Source of the DNA: Rugamonas brunnea
Lineage (GTDB): Bacteria; Pseudomonadota; Gammaproteobacteria; Burkholderiales; Burkholderiaceae_D
DNA: 64,000 bases
Assembly (NCBI RefSeq): GCF_014042345.1
Contig: NZ_JACEZT010000015.1
Location: forward strand, 62,001 to 126,000
Direction: 5' to 3'
The translations under genes and the position numbers were made by a program. The notes below the pieces were generated by a model. That model did no database searches. It was not told the DNA's origin and saw nothing but the letters and a program-made list of their open reading frames with translations. Positions within the stretch are counted from its first letter, which is position 1. Each line of letters begins with the position of its first letter. Below are positions 25,362 through 34,369 of the stretch, piece after piece.

Positions 25362-26925
25362 CGGGACCTCCAATCCGGGCCACCGGCCTGCGCGCGGCCG
25401 TGGCGAGCGCCATGCGCGCGTCCAGCCGGAACACCGCCAGCGCATCGGTCAATTGCGCGGTCAGGTCCGACAGCGACCCGGCGGCGGCTGATGCGTCCTC
25501 GACCAGCCCCGAATTCTGCTGCGTCATCCCGTCAATACTGGCGATGGCCCGGCCGATTTGCTCAATGCCGCTGGCCTGGCGCCGCCCGGCTGCGCTGATG
25601 TCGCCCATGATGGTTTCCACTTTGCGGATCGACCCGACAATTTGCCGCATCGTGCCCCCGGCCTCGTCCACCAAGGCGCTGCCTGCCGCCACTTTGGCTG
25701 CCGAATCGGCAATCAGGACCTTGATCTCTTTCGCAGCGGTGGCGCTACGCTGCGCGAGGTTGCGCACCTCGCCCGCCACCACCGCAAAGCCGCGTCCCTG
25801 CTCGCCTGCGCGTGCCGCTTCCACCGCCGCGTTCAACGCCAGGATGTTGGTTTGAAAGGCGATGCCATCAATGACGGAGATGATGTCGACGATCTTTGCC
25901 GCCGAGGCGTTGATGGCGCCCATCGTCACAACGACGCTGTCGACCAGCTCGCCGCCGCGCGTTGCCACCAACGTTGCATCGCCTGCCAGCTGGCTGGCAT
26001 CGCTGACGTGCAGGATATTCTGTTCCACCGTACCAGTCAGCTCGCGCATGGAGCGGTTGGTAAAATCCAGATCCTCCACCTGCGCCTGTGTGCGGCCAGC
26101 CAATTCGGTACTGCCACGTGCAATGTCGGCACTGGCTGCGGCAATCGTCTCGGCCGAGCCCTTGATGCCGGCCACCAGCGTGGCGAGGCGTTCGCGCATC
26201 TCGCCCAGTGCGGCCAGAACACTGTCACTGCAGTCGGTACGGATCTGCATCGACAAGTCGCCGCGCGCGACGGCTTGCGCAATCGCGCGGGCGTATTCCG
26301 GCTCGCCGCCCAGTTGCCGCCAGATCAGCCTGACCACAACCCAGGAGGCCAGTGCCAGTCCTCCCGCGACCAGCAACGCGGCCGCCAGCATCGTGCCTAG
26401 CACCTGCCGCACACCGTCGCCGCTGCGTTCGATCCCCGACTGGAACTGGCGTTGCGCGTCCGCCCCCGTCCGAACCAGGTCCGCCTGCAGCTGCCGTTGC
26501 GCATTCTGCATCGCCTCCATCGAGGCTTGAAGATCGCCCTGCTCCAGCTTCAGCATCATCCGCGTCGCCGCGAGCGCCGGACGGAAGTAGGCATCGAATT
26601 CCCGGCCCAGCCGGCTAGCGGCGGGCCCCTGCCCATCCAGGGCGGCCAGTTTGGCGAGCCGGCCACGGACCCGGGCCGCCTGCTCCGCGATCGGCGTAAG
26701 GCGGCCCTGCTCCCCTTCACTGACGGCATCGCGCAGGCCGTCGGTGATGCCTCCAATGTCCTGCCGGAGATCCTTGACCAGGTCCAGCAGCGGATAGTCC
26801 ACCCGGGCGGTGCGGTCAATCGCATGCAGGGCGCCGCTGGCGATCAGCGCGCTGCCACCAACGCCGAGGCCAAGGACAAGAATGGAGATGACGGGCAGCG
26901 CCCAGATAGTGCGTTTGATGCTCAT
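25342..26925 (-). CDS. methyl-accepting chemotaxis protein
   Basis: A 527-residue chemoreceptor. A membrane helix begins it, a periplasmic four-helix-type sensor of about 150 residues follows, a second helix lies near residues 180-205, then a HAMP-like stretch and the signalling hairpin IDGIAFQTNILALNAAVEAA with GRGFAVVAGEVRNLAQRSA. It lies downstream of an outer-membrane barrel and a small binding-protein-like gene, 27 bases from the latter, and an operator shared with the catabolic genes precedes that operon. Chemotaxis to the catabolic substrate is a reasonable inference. Confidence 0.85.
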   Translation of the reverse strand: MSIKRTIWALPVISILVLGLGVGGSALIASGALHAIDRTARVDYPLLDLVKDLRQDIGGITDGLRDAVSEGEQGRLTPIAEQAARVRGRLAKLAALDGQGPAASRLGREFDAYFRPALAATRMMLKLEQGDLQASMEAMQNAQRQLQADLVRTGADAQRQFQSGIERSGDGVRQVLGTMLAAALLVAGGLALASWVVVRLIWRQLGGEPEYARAIAQAVARGDLSMQIRTDCSDSVLAALGEMRERLATLVAGIKGSAETIAAASADIARGSTELAGRTQAQVEDLDFTNRSMRELTGTVEQNILHVSDASQLAGDATLVATRGGELVDSVVVTMGAINASAAKIVDIISVIDGIAFQTNILALNAAVEAARAGEQGRGFAVVAGEVRNLAQRSATAAKEIKVLIADSAAKVAAGSALVDEAGGTMRQIVGSIRKVETIMGDISAAGRRQASGIEQIGRAIASIDGMTQQNSGLVEDASAAAGSLSDLTAQLTDALAVFRLDARMALATAARRPVARIGGPDAVRQA

Positions 26926-26952
26926 GATGGCCTCGGAATACGGTGGTCCGGA

Positions 26953-27360
26953 TCAGGGAAGCGTGCAGATCACCTTCACCGTGGCGTCGACGGCGCTCTT
27001 GTCGATGTAGCCGATCGCCTTGGGATTCGCCAACACGGCCTTCTTCACGTCGGCGTTGCTGGCCACTTCTTTGGGCGGCATGGCCTTGCCCGTGAAGACC
27101 AGTTTGGCCCACAGCGCCCGCGTCTGCGCCAGGTCCTTGTTGGCGACCTTCTGGTAGAACTCCGAGCGGATGGTGGCGCTCTCAGGCTGGTCGATCGGTG
27201 CGAACGCTTCGGCCTTGCCGAGGAAGTACTGGGCCACCTGCTCTTTCGTCAGCGACGTCTCCGCCGCGTTCGGGTTGACGACAACAACCACTTCGGCCTG
27301 GGCCGATATTGCGCTGCACGCCATGGCGGCCAGCAGGGATAAACGGAATAATTTGCGCAT
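26953..27360 (-). CDS. small periplasmic-binding-like protein (PstS-like fold fragment)
   Basis: A 135-residue exported protein with a clear signal peptide (LSLLAAMACSAISAQA). The body resembles the PBP-like domain of phosphate-binding proteins (VVVVNPNAAETSLTKEQVAQYFLGK, split by the first helix) but is less than half the length of a full binding protein, and no ABC permease or ATPase is nearby. AAGGAGG lies six bases before the ATG at 27360. It is sandwiched between a barrel and a chemoreceptor and may present a ligand to the receptor. Confidence 0.65.
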   Translation of the reverse strand: MRKLFRLSLLAAMACSAISAQAEVVVVVNPNAAETSLTKEQVAQYFLGKAEAFAPIDQPESATIRSEFYQKVANKDLAQTRALWAKLVFTGKAMPPKEVASNADVKKAVLANPKAIGYIDKSAVDATVKVICTLP

Positions 27361-27370
27361 GATCGCCTCC

Positions 27371-28411
27371 TTAGAATACAAAATCAACGCCGACGGCGCC
27401 GACAGTGACCGGGCCGTGGAAAGCTGGTCCGGGCTGATTGAACAGGCCCCCATCCTGCGGTTTCACACGATCGAGCTGGAACTTGATATCGGCCGAACGG
27501 AACGCATCCCAGCGCACGCCGACGCTGTCGGTGGTCTGGGCGATAGCGCCCGTCATCTTGCTGTGGCTGACGAATGGCAGCAGCTTGCCGAAGCGGTAGC
27601 CAGCCATGGCATACCAGGCCTTGGTGTCGGCTCCCGGCGCCTGCGCCTTGGTAAATTCGGACTGGACGACGAGATTGCGCCAGTCCAGCGAAAAGCCCAG
27701 CGCCGTGAACGACACTTTGACCTTCGGCAACGCGAAGCTGCCCTGTTCCAGCGCCAGCGTAGCCTCGTCGCGGCCCAGGCGCACCACGAACGGGCCCTGA
27801 TCGAGAATAAGGTTCAGCACCTTGGCATTAGTGAAGGTAAGGGTCTCGCCGGCCACCTTGGCGCTCGAACGGCCATATGCGAACTGGGTGGTCAAGGTGG
27901 ACGCGCCCAGATCCTGGCGCCAGTCGATGTCGGCGCCATCGAGGCTGTCGTTGGGCACCTGCGCATACACTTCCTGCGACGGCCGCAGCATGGTGTTGGC
28001 ATAGCCCACGTTGCGGTAGTCGGACACCAGGAAGACGGCCAGCGGCACGCGGCCGGCGCGCACGCTCACGTTATCCGACAGCTTAGCCTTCGCGAAGGCC
28101 AGCGTTCCGGTCGCGCTGTAGGTATCGGTTTCCAGCTTGCGCACCAGCCCCTGCCCGGTCACGGACAGCCAGTCATTGATGCCGGCATCGACTTGCAGGC
28201 CGACGTTGGAATCGACACCGGTCCGGGGCTTGGTGCCCACGCCGCCAGCCTGCAATGGCCGCGAGAACAGCGCGTCGCTGGTATTGGTCCATGTCAGGGC
28301 GCCGGTGCCGAAGCCGCTGACCTTGATTTCCGGCGCGGCCAGATCGTCGGCCCTTGCGCTCGAGAGCACCAGCGGAATCGCCAGCAATGTAGTAAGAGTT
28401 TTCGTTTTCAT
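27371..28411 (-). CDS. outer-membrane beta-barrel (porin-like) protein
   Basis: A 346-residue exported protein: signal peptide ending SSARA, then many alternating short strands (VRAGRVPLAVFL, FVVRLGRDEAT, AWYAMAGYRFGKL), finishing VGVDFVF with a C-terminal aromatic typical of outer-membrane barrels. It is the first gene of a four-gene unit and an operator-like dyad lies 29-46 bases upstream of its start. It is a candidate entry channel for the compound sensed by the chemoreceptor. No family is named with confidence. Confidence 0.65.
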   Translation of the reverse strand: MKTKTLTTLLAIPLVLSSARADDLAAPEIKVSGFGTGALTWTNTSDALFSRPLQAGGVGTKPRTGVDSNVGLQVDAGINDWLSVTGQGLVRKLETDTYSATGTLAFAKAKLSDNVSVRAGRVPLAVFLVSDYRNVGYANTMLRPSQEVYAQVPNDSLDGADIDWRQDLGASTLTTQFAYGRSSAKVAGETLTFTNAKVLNLILDQGPFVVRLGRDEATLALEQGSFALPKVKVSFTALGFSLDWRNLVVQSEFTKAQAPGADTKAWYAMAGYRFGKLLPFVSHSKMTGAIAQTTDSVGVRWDAFRSADIKFQLDRVKPQDGGLFNQPGPAFHGPVTVGAVGVDFVF

Positions 28412-28439
28412 GATCTTGATTGAGTGAGTTGAAACATTT

Positions 28440-28457
28440 TTAGTACAAACTACCAAA
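28440..28457. promoter_or_regulatory. operator-like dyad in front of the barrel/chemoreceptor operon
   Basis: TTAGTACAAACTACCAAA; the outer halves TTAGTACA and TACCAAAC are the same as in the site at 43240. It overlaps the last codons of the upstream TetR gene (G-S-L-Y-stop), so a regulatory site is embedded in coding sequence. Confidence 0.65.
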
Positions 28458-29069
28458 CAGCAACTGATTGACGGCCGCCAGAAAGCGCCGCTCGATGCCG
28501 CGCAGATCGGCCCGATTGCGCCGCCGCACGCCGGCCCGCATGCTGACGCCCTCCATCAGCGCGATCAGCAGCATCGCTGTCGCCCTGGTCTCGACCAGCG
28601 TCAGCCGGGGATTAAGCGCGGCGATCAAGCCGACCAGCTCGTTCGTCACGCCCGCGTAGCACTCGTCCAGCATCTGGCTCGCAACCGGATCGATCGCGAC
28701 CAGCGACAGGAAATGGCACCACAGGGCCGAACTCTCGGCATCCTTGGCATCGCGCATCACCTTGGCCACCAGCAGGCCTAGCATGTCGCCCGGCGCGCCG
28801 CCCTTTTCCATGGCGTTGCGCAGCTCACGCGTATAGCTGCCGAGCACAGGCTCGAATACGGCCCGCAGCACCGCCAGCCGCGTCGGAAAGTAATACTGCA
28901 GATTGCTGATGCTGATCCCGGCGCGCTGCGCGATCTCGCGCAGCGTGAATTTGAGGCTGCCGTTTTGCAGCAGCAACGAACGCGCCGCCCCGACAATTGC
29001 CAGCCGGGTCCGCTCGCCCTGTGCCCGCAAGACGCTGTGCGCGCCTCGCGGAGAAGCCGGTTTTCGCAT
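28440..29069 (-). CDS. TetR-family regulator, paralogue of the one at 35928
   Basis: A 209-residue TetR protein. The recognition region REIAQRAGISISNLQYYFP is nearly identical to that of the TetR at 35928-36617, and the two also share SSALW-HF in the ligand domain. The ATG at 29069 has GGAGG five bases upstream. It follows the YCF48 gene by 34 bases with no terminator seen, so it probably closes the DUF1329-DUF1302-RND-YCF48 operon. Because the DNA-binding helices of the two paralogues agree, they probably recognise the same dyads and respond to different or successive ligands. Confidence 0.85.
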   Translation of the reverse strand: MRKPASPRGAHSVLRAQGERTRLAIVGAARSLLLQNGSLKFTLREIAQRAGISISNLQYYFPTRLAVLRAVFEPVLGSYTRELRNAMEKGGAPGDMLGLLVAKVMRDAKDAESSALWCHFLSLVAIDPVASQMLDECYAGVTNELVGLIAALNPRLTLVETRATAMLLIALMEGVSMRAGVRRRNRADLRGIERRFLAAVNQLLFGSLY

Positions 29070-29103
29070 GCAATCCTCCACGCGGCGAAGGGCAACGCGC
29101 AGT

Positions 29104-30060
29104 TCAGTGCGCTACCAGCCCCGCCAACGACAGAAAAATCGGCGGCTTGCCTGCCGCCGCGATCACAGCGGTAAGCGGCTCACGCTCCGGCCGCTGCGAC
29201 GGCGTGAACGTGGCGCCACCATCGCTGCTGCGCAACACGGTCCCGGACATACCCGCGACCACGACGCTGCCATCCGCCAGCTGCGCGATGCCGGTCAGGG
29301 ACTGGGTGGTGTCCGGCCGTAATTCTTGCCAGCTCTGGCCGTCGTCGCGGCTGCGGTAGAGGTGTCCGCGCATGCCGCACACCAGCAAGCTGCCGTCCGC
29401 CAGCGCCGTGCCATACCACAGCGAACCCTTGCCGCCGACAGCGGCCACGCTCCAGCTCGCGCCGCCATCGCTGGAGCGGTACATCGTCCCGGCCTCGCCC
29501 GCCACCAGCAGCGTGCCCTGGCGCGATGCGAACACGTGGTACAGGTGGCGGTCGGCATCGTCACCGCTGCCGAGATGGCGCTCGGCCCAGGTATGCCCAC
29601 CGTCATGGGTTTCGATGGCCCAGCCATACAGGCCCACCGCAAAGCCATGTTCCGCATTGTCAAAGTGCAGCGACAGAATGGGCTGCTCAAGGCCGGGCGT
29701 GGCGCGCAGCAGGCTCCAGGTCTCGCCGCCATCCTGCGTGCCCAGCACCACGCCATCGTGGCCAGCGGCGTAGCCGCGCCGCGCGTCGAGGAACTGGATC
29801 GTCGTCAGCATGGCGCGCACCGGAACGCCCCTGGCCTGACGGAAGTTCGCGCCATCATCGGACAGCAGCACGACGCCATGATCACCTACCGCGACGATGC
29901 GCTTCCCCGCGCGCGCCGCCGCCAGCAGCGGCGCCTCCGCCGCATTGGCCACCCGCTGGGCAGGCAGCAGGGATGGCCAGCGCTGGGGTTCGGCTGCTGT
30001 CGCCCCGCAGGCGACCCGCAGTACGATCAGGATCAGAATCAGTTGTCGGAAAAATTTCAT
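29104..30060 (-). CDS. YCF48/BNR-repeat periplasmic protein
   Basis: A 318-residue exported beta-propeller protein. After a signal peptide come six Asp-box repeats (DGANF, DGGETW, DGGHTW, DGGASW, DDGQSW, DGGATF). Such YCF48-like proteins accompany DUF1302, DUF1329 and MMPL-type RND genes in many proteobacterial degradation clusters; a scaffold or assembly role in the periplasm is assumed, not shown. It begins 10 bases after the RND gene. Confidence 0.8.
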   Translation of the reverse strand: MKFFRQLILILIVLRVACGATAAEPQRWPSLLPAQRVANAAEAPLLAAARAGKRIVAVGDHGVVLLSDDGANFRQARGVPVRAMLTTIQFLDARRGYAAGHDGVVLGTQDGGETWSLLRATPGLEQPILSLHFDNAEHGFAVGLYGWAIETHDGGHTWAERHLGSGDDADRHLYHVFASRQGTLLVAGEAGTMYRSSDGGASWSVAAVGGKGSLWYGTALADGSLLVCGMRGHLYRSRDDGQSWQELRPDTTQSLTGIAQLADGSVVVAGMSGTVLRSSDGGATFTPSQRPEREPLTAVIAAAGKPPIFLSLAGLVAH

Positions 30061-30070
30061 GGCAGCTCTT

Positions 30071-32449
30071 CTAGTGTTGTAAGGCGGCGGGCATGCGGAC
30101 CGGCCCGGTGCGCGGAATCAGCCATTCCAGGACGGCGGCAAAAGCAGGCAGCAAGGTAATCGCCATCACCATATTCACCAGGAACATGAAGGTCAGCAGC
30201 GCGCCCATATCGGCCTGGAATTTCAGGCTGGAGAAAGTCCAGGTAGCGACGCCCACCGACAGGGTGATGGCGGTGAACACGGTGGCCTTCCCCGTCTCCG
30301 TCAAGGCCAGCTCCAGCGCCCTGGTGAATGGGCGTCCGTGCGACAGCTGCACCTGCAGGCGGTTGTAGATGTAGAACGCATAGTCCACGCCGATCCCCAC
30401 CGCCAGCACCATGACCGGCAAGGTCGCCACGGTCAGGCCGATCTCCAGCTCCTTCATGAACCAGTAGCCGATCCAGGTGGCCACCGTCAGCGGCAGGCAG
30501 CAGGCGATCATGGCGCGCCAGTCGCGGTACACCAGGAACACCAGCACCAGGATGGCGGCGTACACATACAGCATCATCGGCGTTTCCGATGCCTCCAGCA
30601 CTTCGTTGGTGGCGGCCTGCACGCCGGCATTGCCGCTGGCCAGACGCAGCTTCACGCCATCCAGATGATTGGCATCGCGGAAGGTCTTGACCACTTCCAC
30701 CACCCGCTTGATGGTGGTGGCCTTATGATCGGGCAGGTACAGGTTGACGCCCTGCACCCGGCAATCGCCGGACGACAGGCCCGCAATCCGGTTGTTCACA
30801 CCAGCGAACTGGGAGCCCAGCCCGCGCGGATCGCGCGTCAAGGTGGCCAGCTTAGGATTGCCCTCGTTCAGCCCCGCGTTGTACAGCTTGAGCTGCCCGG
30901 CCAGCGAATCGGCCGACACCACGCCCGGCACGCTGCGCATCAGCCAGGTGAATTCGTCGATGTAGAGGAACTGGTCGGCGCGCGAACAGACTTCGCCCGG
31001 ATGGTCCGGCGTGGCTTCGAACACCACCGTCAGCCAGTCCAGCCCCACATCGAAGCGGTCGACGATGGCAGCGGCGTCGCGGTTGTAGCGCGAGTCGGCG
31101 CGCAGCTCCGGCGCGCCCGGCTGCAGGCTGCCAATATGGCGGCCCTGGCTCTGCCAGAACGCCAGGGCAAAAATGCCCGCGCCGAACAGCGTCACGATCA
31201 GGGCATTGCGCGGCCTGGCGATGCGCGCCACCGCCTGCAGCCAGCCGCTTTGATTTTCCCGCCGCGCCAGCGCATCGCGGGCAAATGCCGGGCTAAAGCG
31301 GAAGAACGAGGCGGCAACCGGCAGCATCATCAGGTTGGTGAGGATCTTGTAACCCACGCCGATGGCCGCCGTGATGGCCAGCTCGCGGATCATCGGGATG
31401 GGAATCAGGATCAAGGTGATGAAACTCACCAGGGCGGTGATCAGCGCCAGCGATCCGGGAATCAGCAAGCCGGTAAAGCTGCGCCGCGCGGCGGCCACCG
31501 GATCGGCGCCATTGGCCACCTCGCGGATGATGAAGTTGATTTGCTGGATGCCGTGCGATACACCGATGGCAAACACCAGGAACGGTACCAGGATCGCCAG
31601 CGGATCCAGCCCGAAGCCCAGCAGCTGCAGGGTGCCGAACTGCCACACCAGCGAGGTCAGCGAGCACGCCAGCGGCAGCAAGGTCAGGCGGATCGAGCGG
31701 CAATACCAGTACACCGCCACGCCGGTCAGCAGGAAGGCCACGGCAAAGAAGCGCGTCACTTCGTCCGAACGGTCGGCAATGTCGCCGATCTGCTTGGCGA
31801 AACCGATGATCTGGATTTCCACCTTGGCGTTTTCAAACGGGCGCCGGATCTTTTCCTCCAGCAGCCGGTTGAACTGGATGTAGTCCAGCTTCTTGCCCGT
31901 ACGCGGGTCGGTGTCGGACAGTTCGGCGGTGATCAGCGCACTGCTCTGGTCACGCGCCACCAGGGTGCCGATATGGCCGCCCGCCGTGGCGCGCTGGCGC
32001 ATCTGCGCGATCACTTCGCTGTTGAGCTTTTCCGGCACGATGTCGCCGCCCGCCACCGGCTCGGCGCGGAAGCCGTCTTCCGTGATCTCGGTAAAGAACA
32101 CGTTCGGCGTCCACAGCGAGGTCACGCTGGTGCGCTCCACGCCCGGCAGATAGGTGACGGCGTCGGTCACCTTCAGCAGTTGCGTCAGCGCCTCCGGATT
32201 CCAGACGTCGCCCTGACGCGCGTGGACCGCAATGGTCAGGCGGTTGGCGCCAAACAGCTGCTCGCGGTACTTTTCGAAGGTCTGGATGTACTCGTGGCCT
32301 TGCGGCATCTGCTTTTCAAAACCGGCTTCCAGGTGCAGCCGGCTGGCGAGCACGCCCATCAGGACAGTGAACGCCGCCAGCGTCAGGAGGAAGATCCGGC
32401 GGTGCCCGAACAGGGCCGCTTCCAGGCGGGTGATGAGATGGGAGAGCAT
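30071..32449 (-). CDS. MMPL/HAE3-type RND transporter
   Basis: A 792-residue inner-membrane protein with two repeats of one helix, a large periplasmic domain and five helices. The second repeat has the typical GIGVDYAFYIYNRLQ and GKATVFTAITLSVGVATW; the first has AIGVSHGIQQINF. It differs from the HAE1 drug pumps in size and in lacking an adaptor gene. The start overlaps the DUF1302 stop codon as TAATG, coupling the two. Members transport lipids, hopanoids or other hydrophobic molecules; the direction here is unknown. Confidence 0.85.
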   Translation of the reverse strand: MLSHLITRLEAALFGHRRIFLLTLAAFTVLMGVLASRLHLEAGFEKQMPQGHEYIQTFEKYREQLFGANRLTIAVHARQGDVWNPEALTQLLKVTDAVTYLPGVERTSVTSLWTPNVFFTEITEDGFRAEPVAGGDIVPEKLNSEVIAQMRQRATAGGHIGTLVARDQSSALITAELSDTDPRTGKKLDYIQFNRLLEEKIRRPFENAKVEIQIIGFAKQIGDIADRSDEVTRFFAVAFLLTGVAVYWYCRSIRLTLLPLACSLTSLVWQFGTLQLLGFGLDPLAILVPFLVFAIGVSHGIQQINFIIREVANGADPVAAARRSFTGLLIPGSLALITALVSFITLILIPIPMIRELAITAAIGVGYKILTNLMMLPVAASFFRFSPAFARDALARRENQSGWLQAVARIARPRNALIVTLFGAGIFALAFWQSQGRHIGSLQPGAPELRADSRYNRDAAAIVDRFDVGLDWLTVVFEATPDHPGEVCSRADQFLYIDEFTWLMRSVPGVVSADSLAGQLKLYNAGLNEGNPKLATLTRDPRGLGSQFAGVNNRIAGLSSGDCRVQGVNLYLPDHKATTIKRVVEVVKTFRDANHLDGVKLRLASGNAGVQAATNEVLEASETPMMLYVYAAILVLVFLVYRDWRAMIACCLPLTVATWIGYWFMKELEIGLTVATLPVMVLAVGIGVDYAFYIYNRLQVQLSHGRPFTRALELALTETGKATVFTAITLSVGVATWTFSSLKFQADMGALLTFMFLVNMVMAITLLPAFAAVLEWLIPRTGPVRMPAALQH

Positions 32450-34356
32450 TAGAATGACGACGCCAGGCTGATGGACATGAAATTGCGATCGCGCTGCAGA
32501 TTGCTTGCGCCACCGCCCCAGTTCTGCGTGAAATCGACGCGCAGCTTCAGCTCCGGCTTCACCTTGAAGTCGATGGTGGCGCCCACGACGGCAGCGCCAG
32601 CACCCTTGATGAAGCCCGGCAGCGCCGTGGCCGACACACCGGACAAGCCTTGCGAGATCGCGATATCCGGCGCCAGCGATGCGCGCGTGCCAAACACGTT
32701 CGGATAGGTCAGCGAACCGGCCAGCACCACGCCCCACGAAGCCTTGGTCGGCAGCGTGTAGTCAGCCGTGACGGCATACGGCACGCTGCCGTCCAGCTTG
32801 AGCTTGGGGTAGTACGCCGCCGCCGTCTCCGCCGTGATGCTGCCCTCGCTGGCGCCCAGCGCACGCAGCACGCCGCCCAGCGAGCCCGATGGCGACATGA
32901 TGTGGATGCCGGTCAGGTGCAGCTGATAGTGCTGGGTGTCGACCCAGCCGCGGCAATACGAGCCCACCGGCGTCGCCGAGAAATCGGCCAGGACGTTGCA
33001 GTAATGGGCATTGCGCGGGTCGATGACGGCAGTCGGGTCGATCGCGACGCCGTCACGCGGGCGGAACGACAACTCGGTGCCAAAGGCCCACTCGCCCGCC
33101 TGGAAGTTGTACGACACACCGAACAGGTTGCGGTTGGTGCCATAGTCCAGCATTCCCTCCAGGCCGAACGGATTGCTCGCCGTGCTGCTCACCCGATAGC
33201 TGACGAAGGGAACCTTGTCGTCGTAACGGGTGAAGTACAGGCCCAGCTCGTCGCCCGAGTCGGGCAGCTGGTAGCGCAGCGCAATGCCGCCCTGGCCATT
33301 GTGCGGCGTGCGGTCGCCGACGCGCGGGATGACGGTGCCCGTGCCCAGGATGGCGCCCGCCGGGTTGGCGGCGGGATCGGCCAGTTCGCCAATGCCGAGG
33401 CGGCGGTCGTAGGGCAGGCCGCTGGCTGGATTGGGTCCGGTGACGACGGTGGCCGTATTGCCGATCGTCCCCGCCGGGAATGGTCCCAGGCCGTATGGCG
33501 CGACCCCGGCATTGAGCACCGAGGTGGGCAGGTAGATGGCGCGGCCGCCCTTGCCCGCGAAGTTATTGGTCGAGAAGAACGTGCCCGGCGCGTCGAACAC
33601 GAAGCTGTTCCACTTCCATTGATAGAACGCCTCCATCCCCAGGCCGTGGGCCAGCGAGGTGCTGAACGACACCATGGGCGCCGGAATGAACAGATTCTTC
33701 AGCGGCGTGCCTGGCTGGTGCGCGGCGGGCAGGTAGATCGGGTTGATCGAATTCACACCGCCTGCGATGAAGAGGTCCTCGCCCCAGCTCAGCACCTGAT
33801 TGCCGACACGGACGCGGGCCTGCTGGGCGCCGATGTCGAACTCCTTGGTCACGTAAGCGTCCAGCCAGCGCGGATTGCTGGTGGCGAAATCCTTGGCGTC
33901 GCGGTCGAGCGGGCCGTTTTTGGTGTGATCGATGGCAAAGTCCTGGTTGACGACACCACGCAGGATGCCGCTCCAGCCATCGGTGCCTTTCACATACAGG
34001 TCGGCCGTGTATTGCAGATTGGCCGACACCACTTGCCCGCTCTTGTAATGCAGATTGCCCAGGTCCTGGTTCAGGCGCAGGATGTCCAGGTTGGTCGCGT
34101 AAGCGGCCAGGTTGGATGCCTGCAGCGGGGTGATCGCATCACCCACGCAGCCGCCGTTATCGTTGCCGATGTTGCGGCAGTCCGGCTTCGAAGTGCGCAC
34201 CACCGCGCCGAACGATACGGTCGAATCCAGGTTAACCGTCCAGCCGTTCTCCAGGGGCCATTCCGCCGCCCCTGCAGATCCGGCAATCACGCCCAGCACA
34301 GCCAACCATGCCTGCTTCGGGACCAGACGCACATTCACTGCTTTTCGCGTTTTCAT
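32449..34356 (-). CDS. DUF1302 outer-membrane protein
   Basis: A 635-residue protein with a signal peptide (cleavage near GSAGAAEWP) and a long beta-strand-rich body ending RNFMSISLASSF, with the C-terminal Phe usual for outer-membrane barrels. The N-terminal GWTVNLDSTVSFGAVVRT and the VRVGNQVLSWGEDLF segment are DUF1302 hallmarks. It is located between DUF1329 and the MMPL-type RND gene. The set is known from degradation clusters for hydrophobic compounds; a channel for such a compound is the most likely role. Confidence 0.85.
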   Translation of the reverse strand: MKTRKAVNVRLVPKQAWLAVLGVIAGSAGAAEWPLENGWTVNLDSTVSFGAVVRTSKPDCRNIGNDNGGCVGDAITPLQASNLAAYATNLDILRLNQDLGNLHYKSGQVVSANLQYTADLYVKGTDGWSGILRGVVNQDFAIDHTKNGPLDRDAKDFATSNPRWLDAYVTKEFDIGAQQARVRVGNQVLSWGEDLFIAGGVNSINPIYLPAAHQPGTPLKNLFIPAPMVSFSTSLAHGLGMEAFYQWKWNSFVFDAPGTFFSTNNFAGKGGRAIYLPTSVLNAGVAPYGLGPFPAGTIGNTATVVTGPNPASGLPYDRRLGIGELADPAANPAGAILGTGTVIPRVGDRTPHNGQGGIALRYQLPDSGDELGLYFTRYDDKVPFVSYRVSSTASNPFGLEGMLDYGTNRNLFGVSYNFQAGEWAFGTELSFRPRDGVAIDPTAVIDPRNAHYCNVLADFSATPVGSYCRGWVDTQHYQLHLTGIHIMSPSGSLGGVLRALGASEGSITAETAAAYYPKLKLDGSVPYAVTADYTLPTKASWGVVLAGSLTYPNVFGTRASLAPDIAISQGLSGVSATALPGFIKGAGAAVVGATIDFKVKPELKLRVDFTQNWGGGASNLQRDRNFMSISLASSF

Positions 34357-34369
34357 GGTCGTTTCCTCC

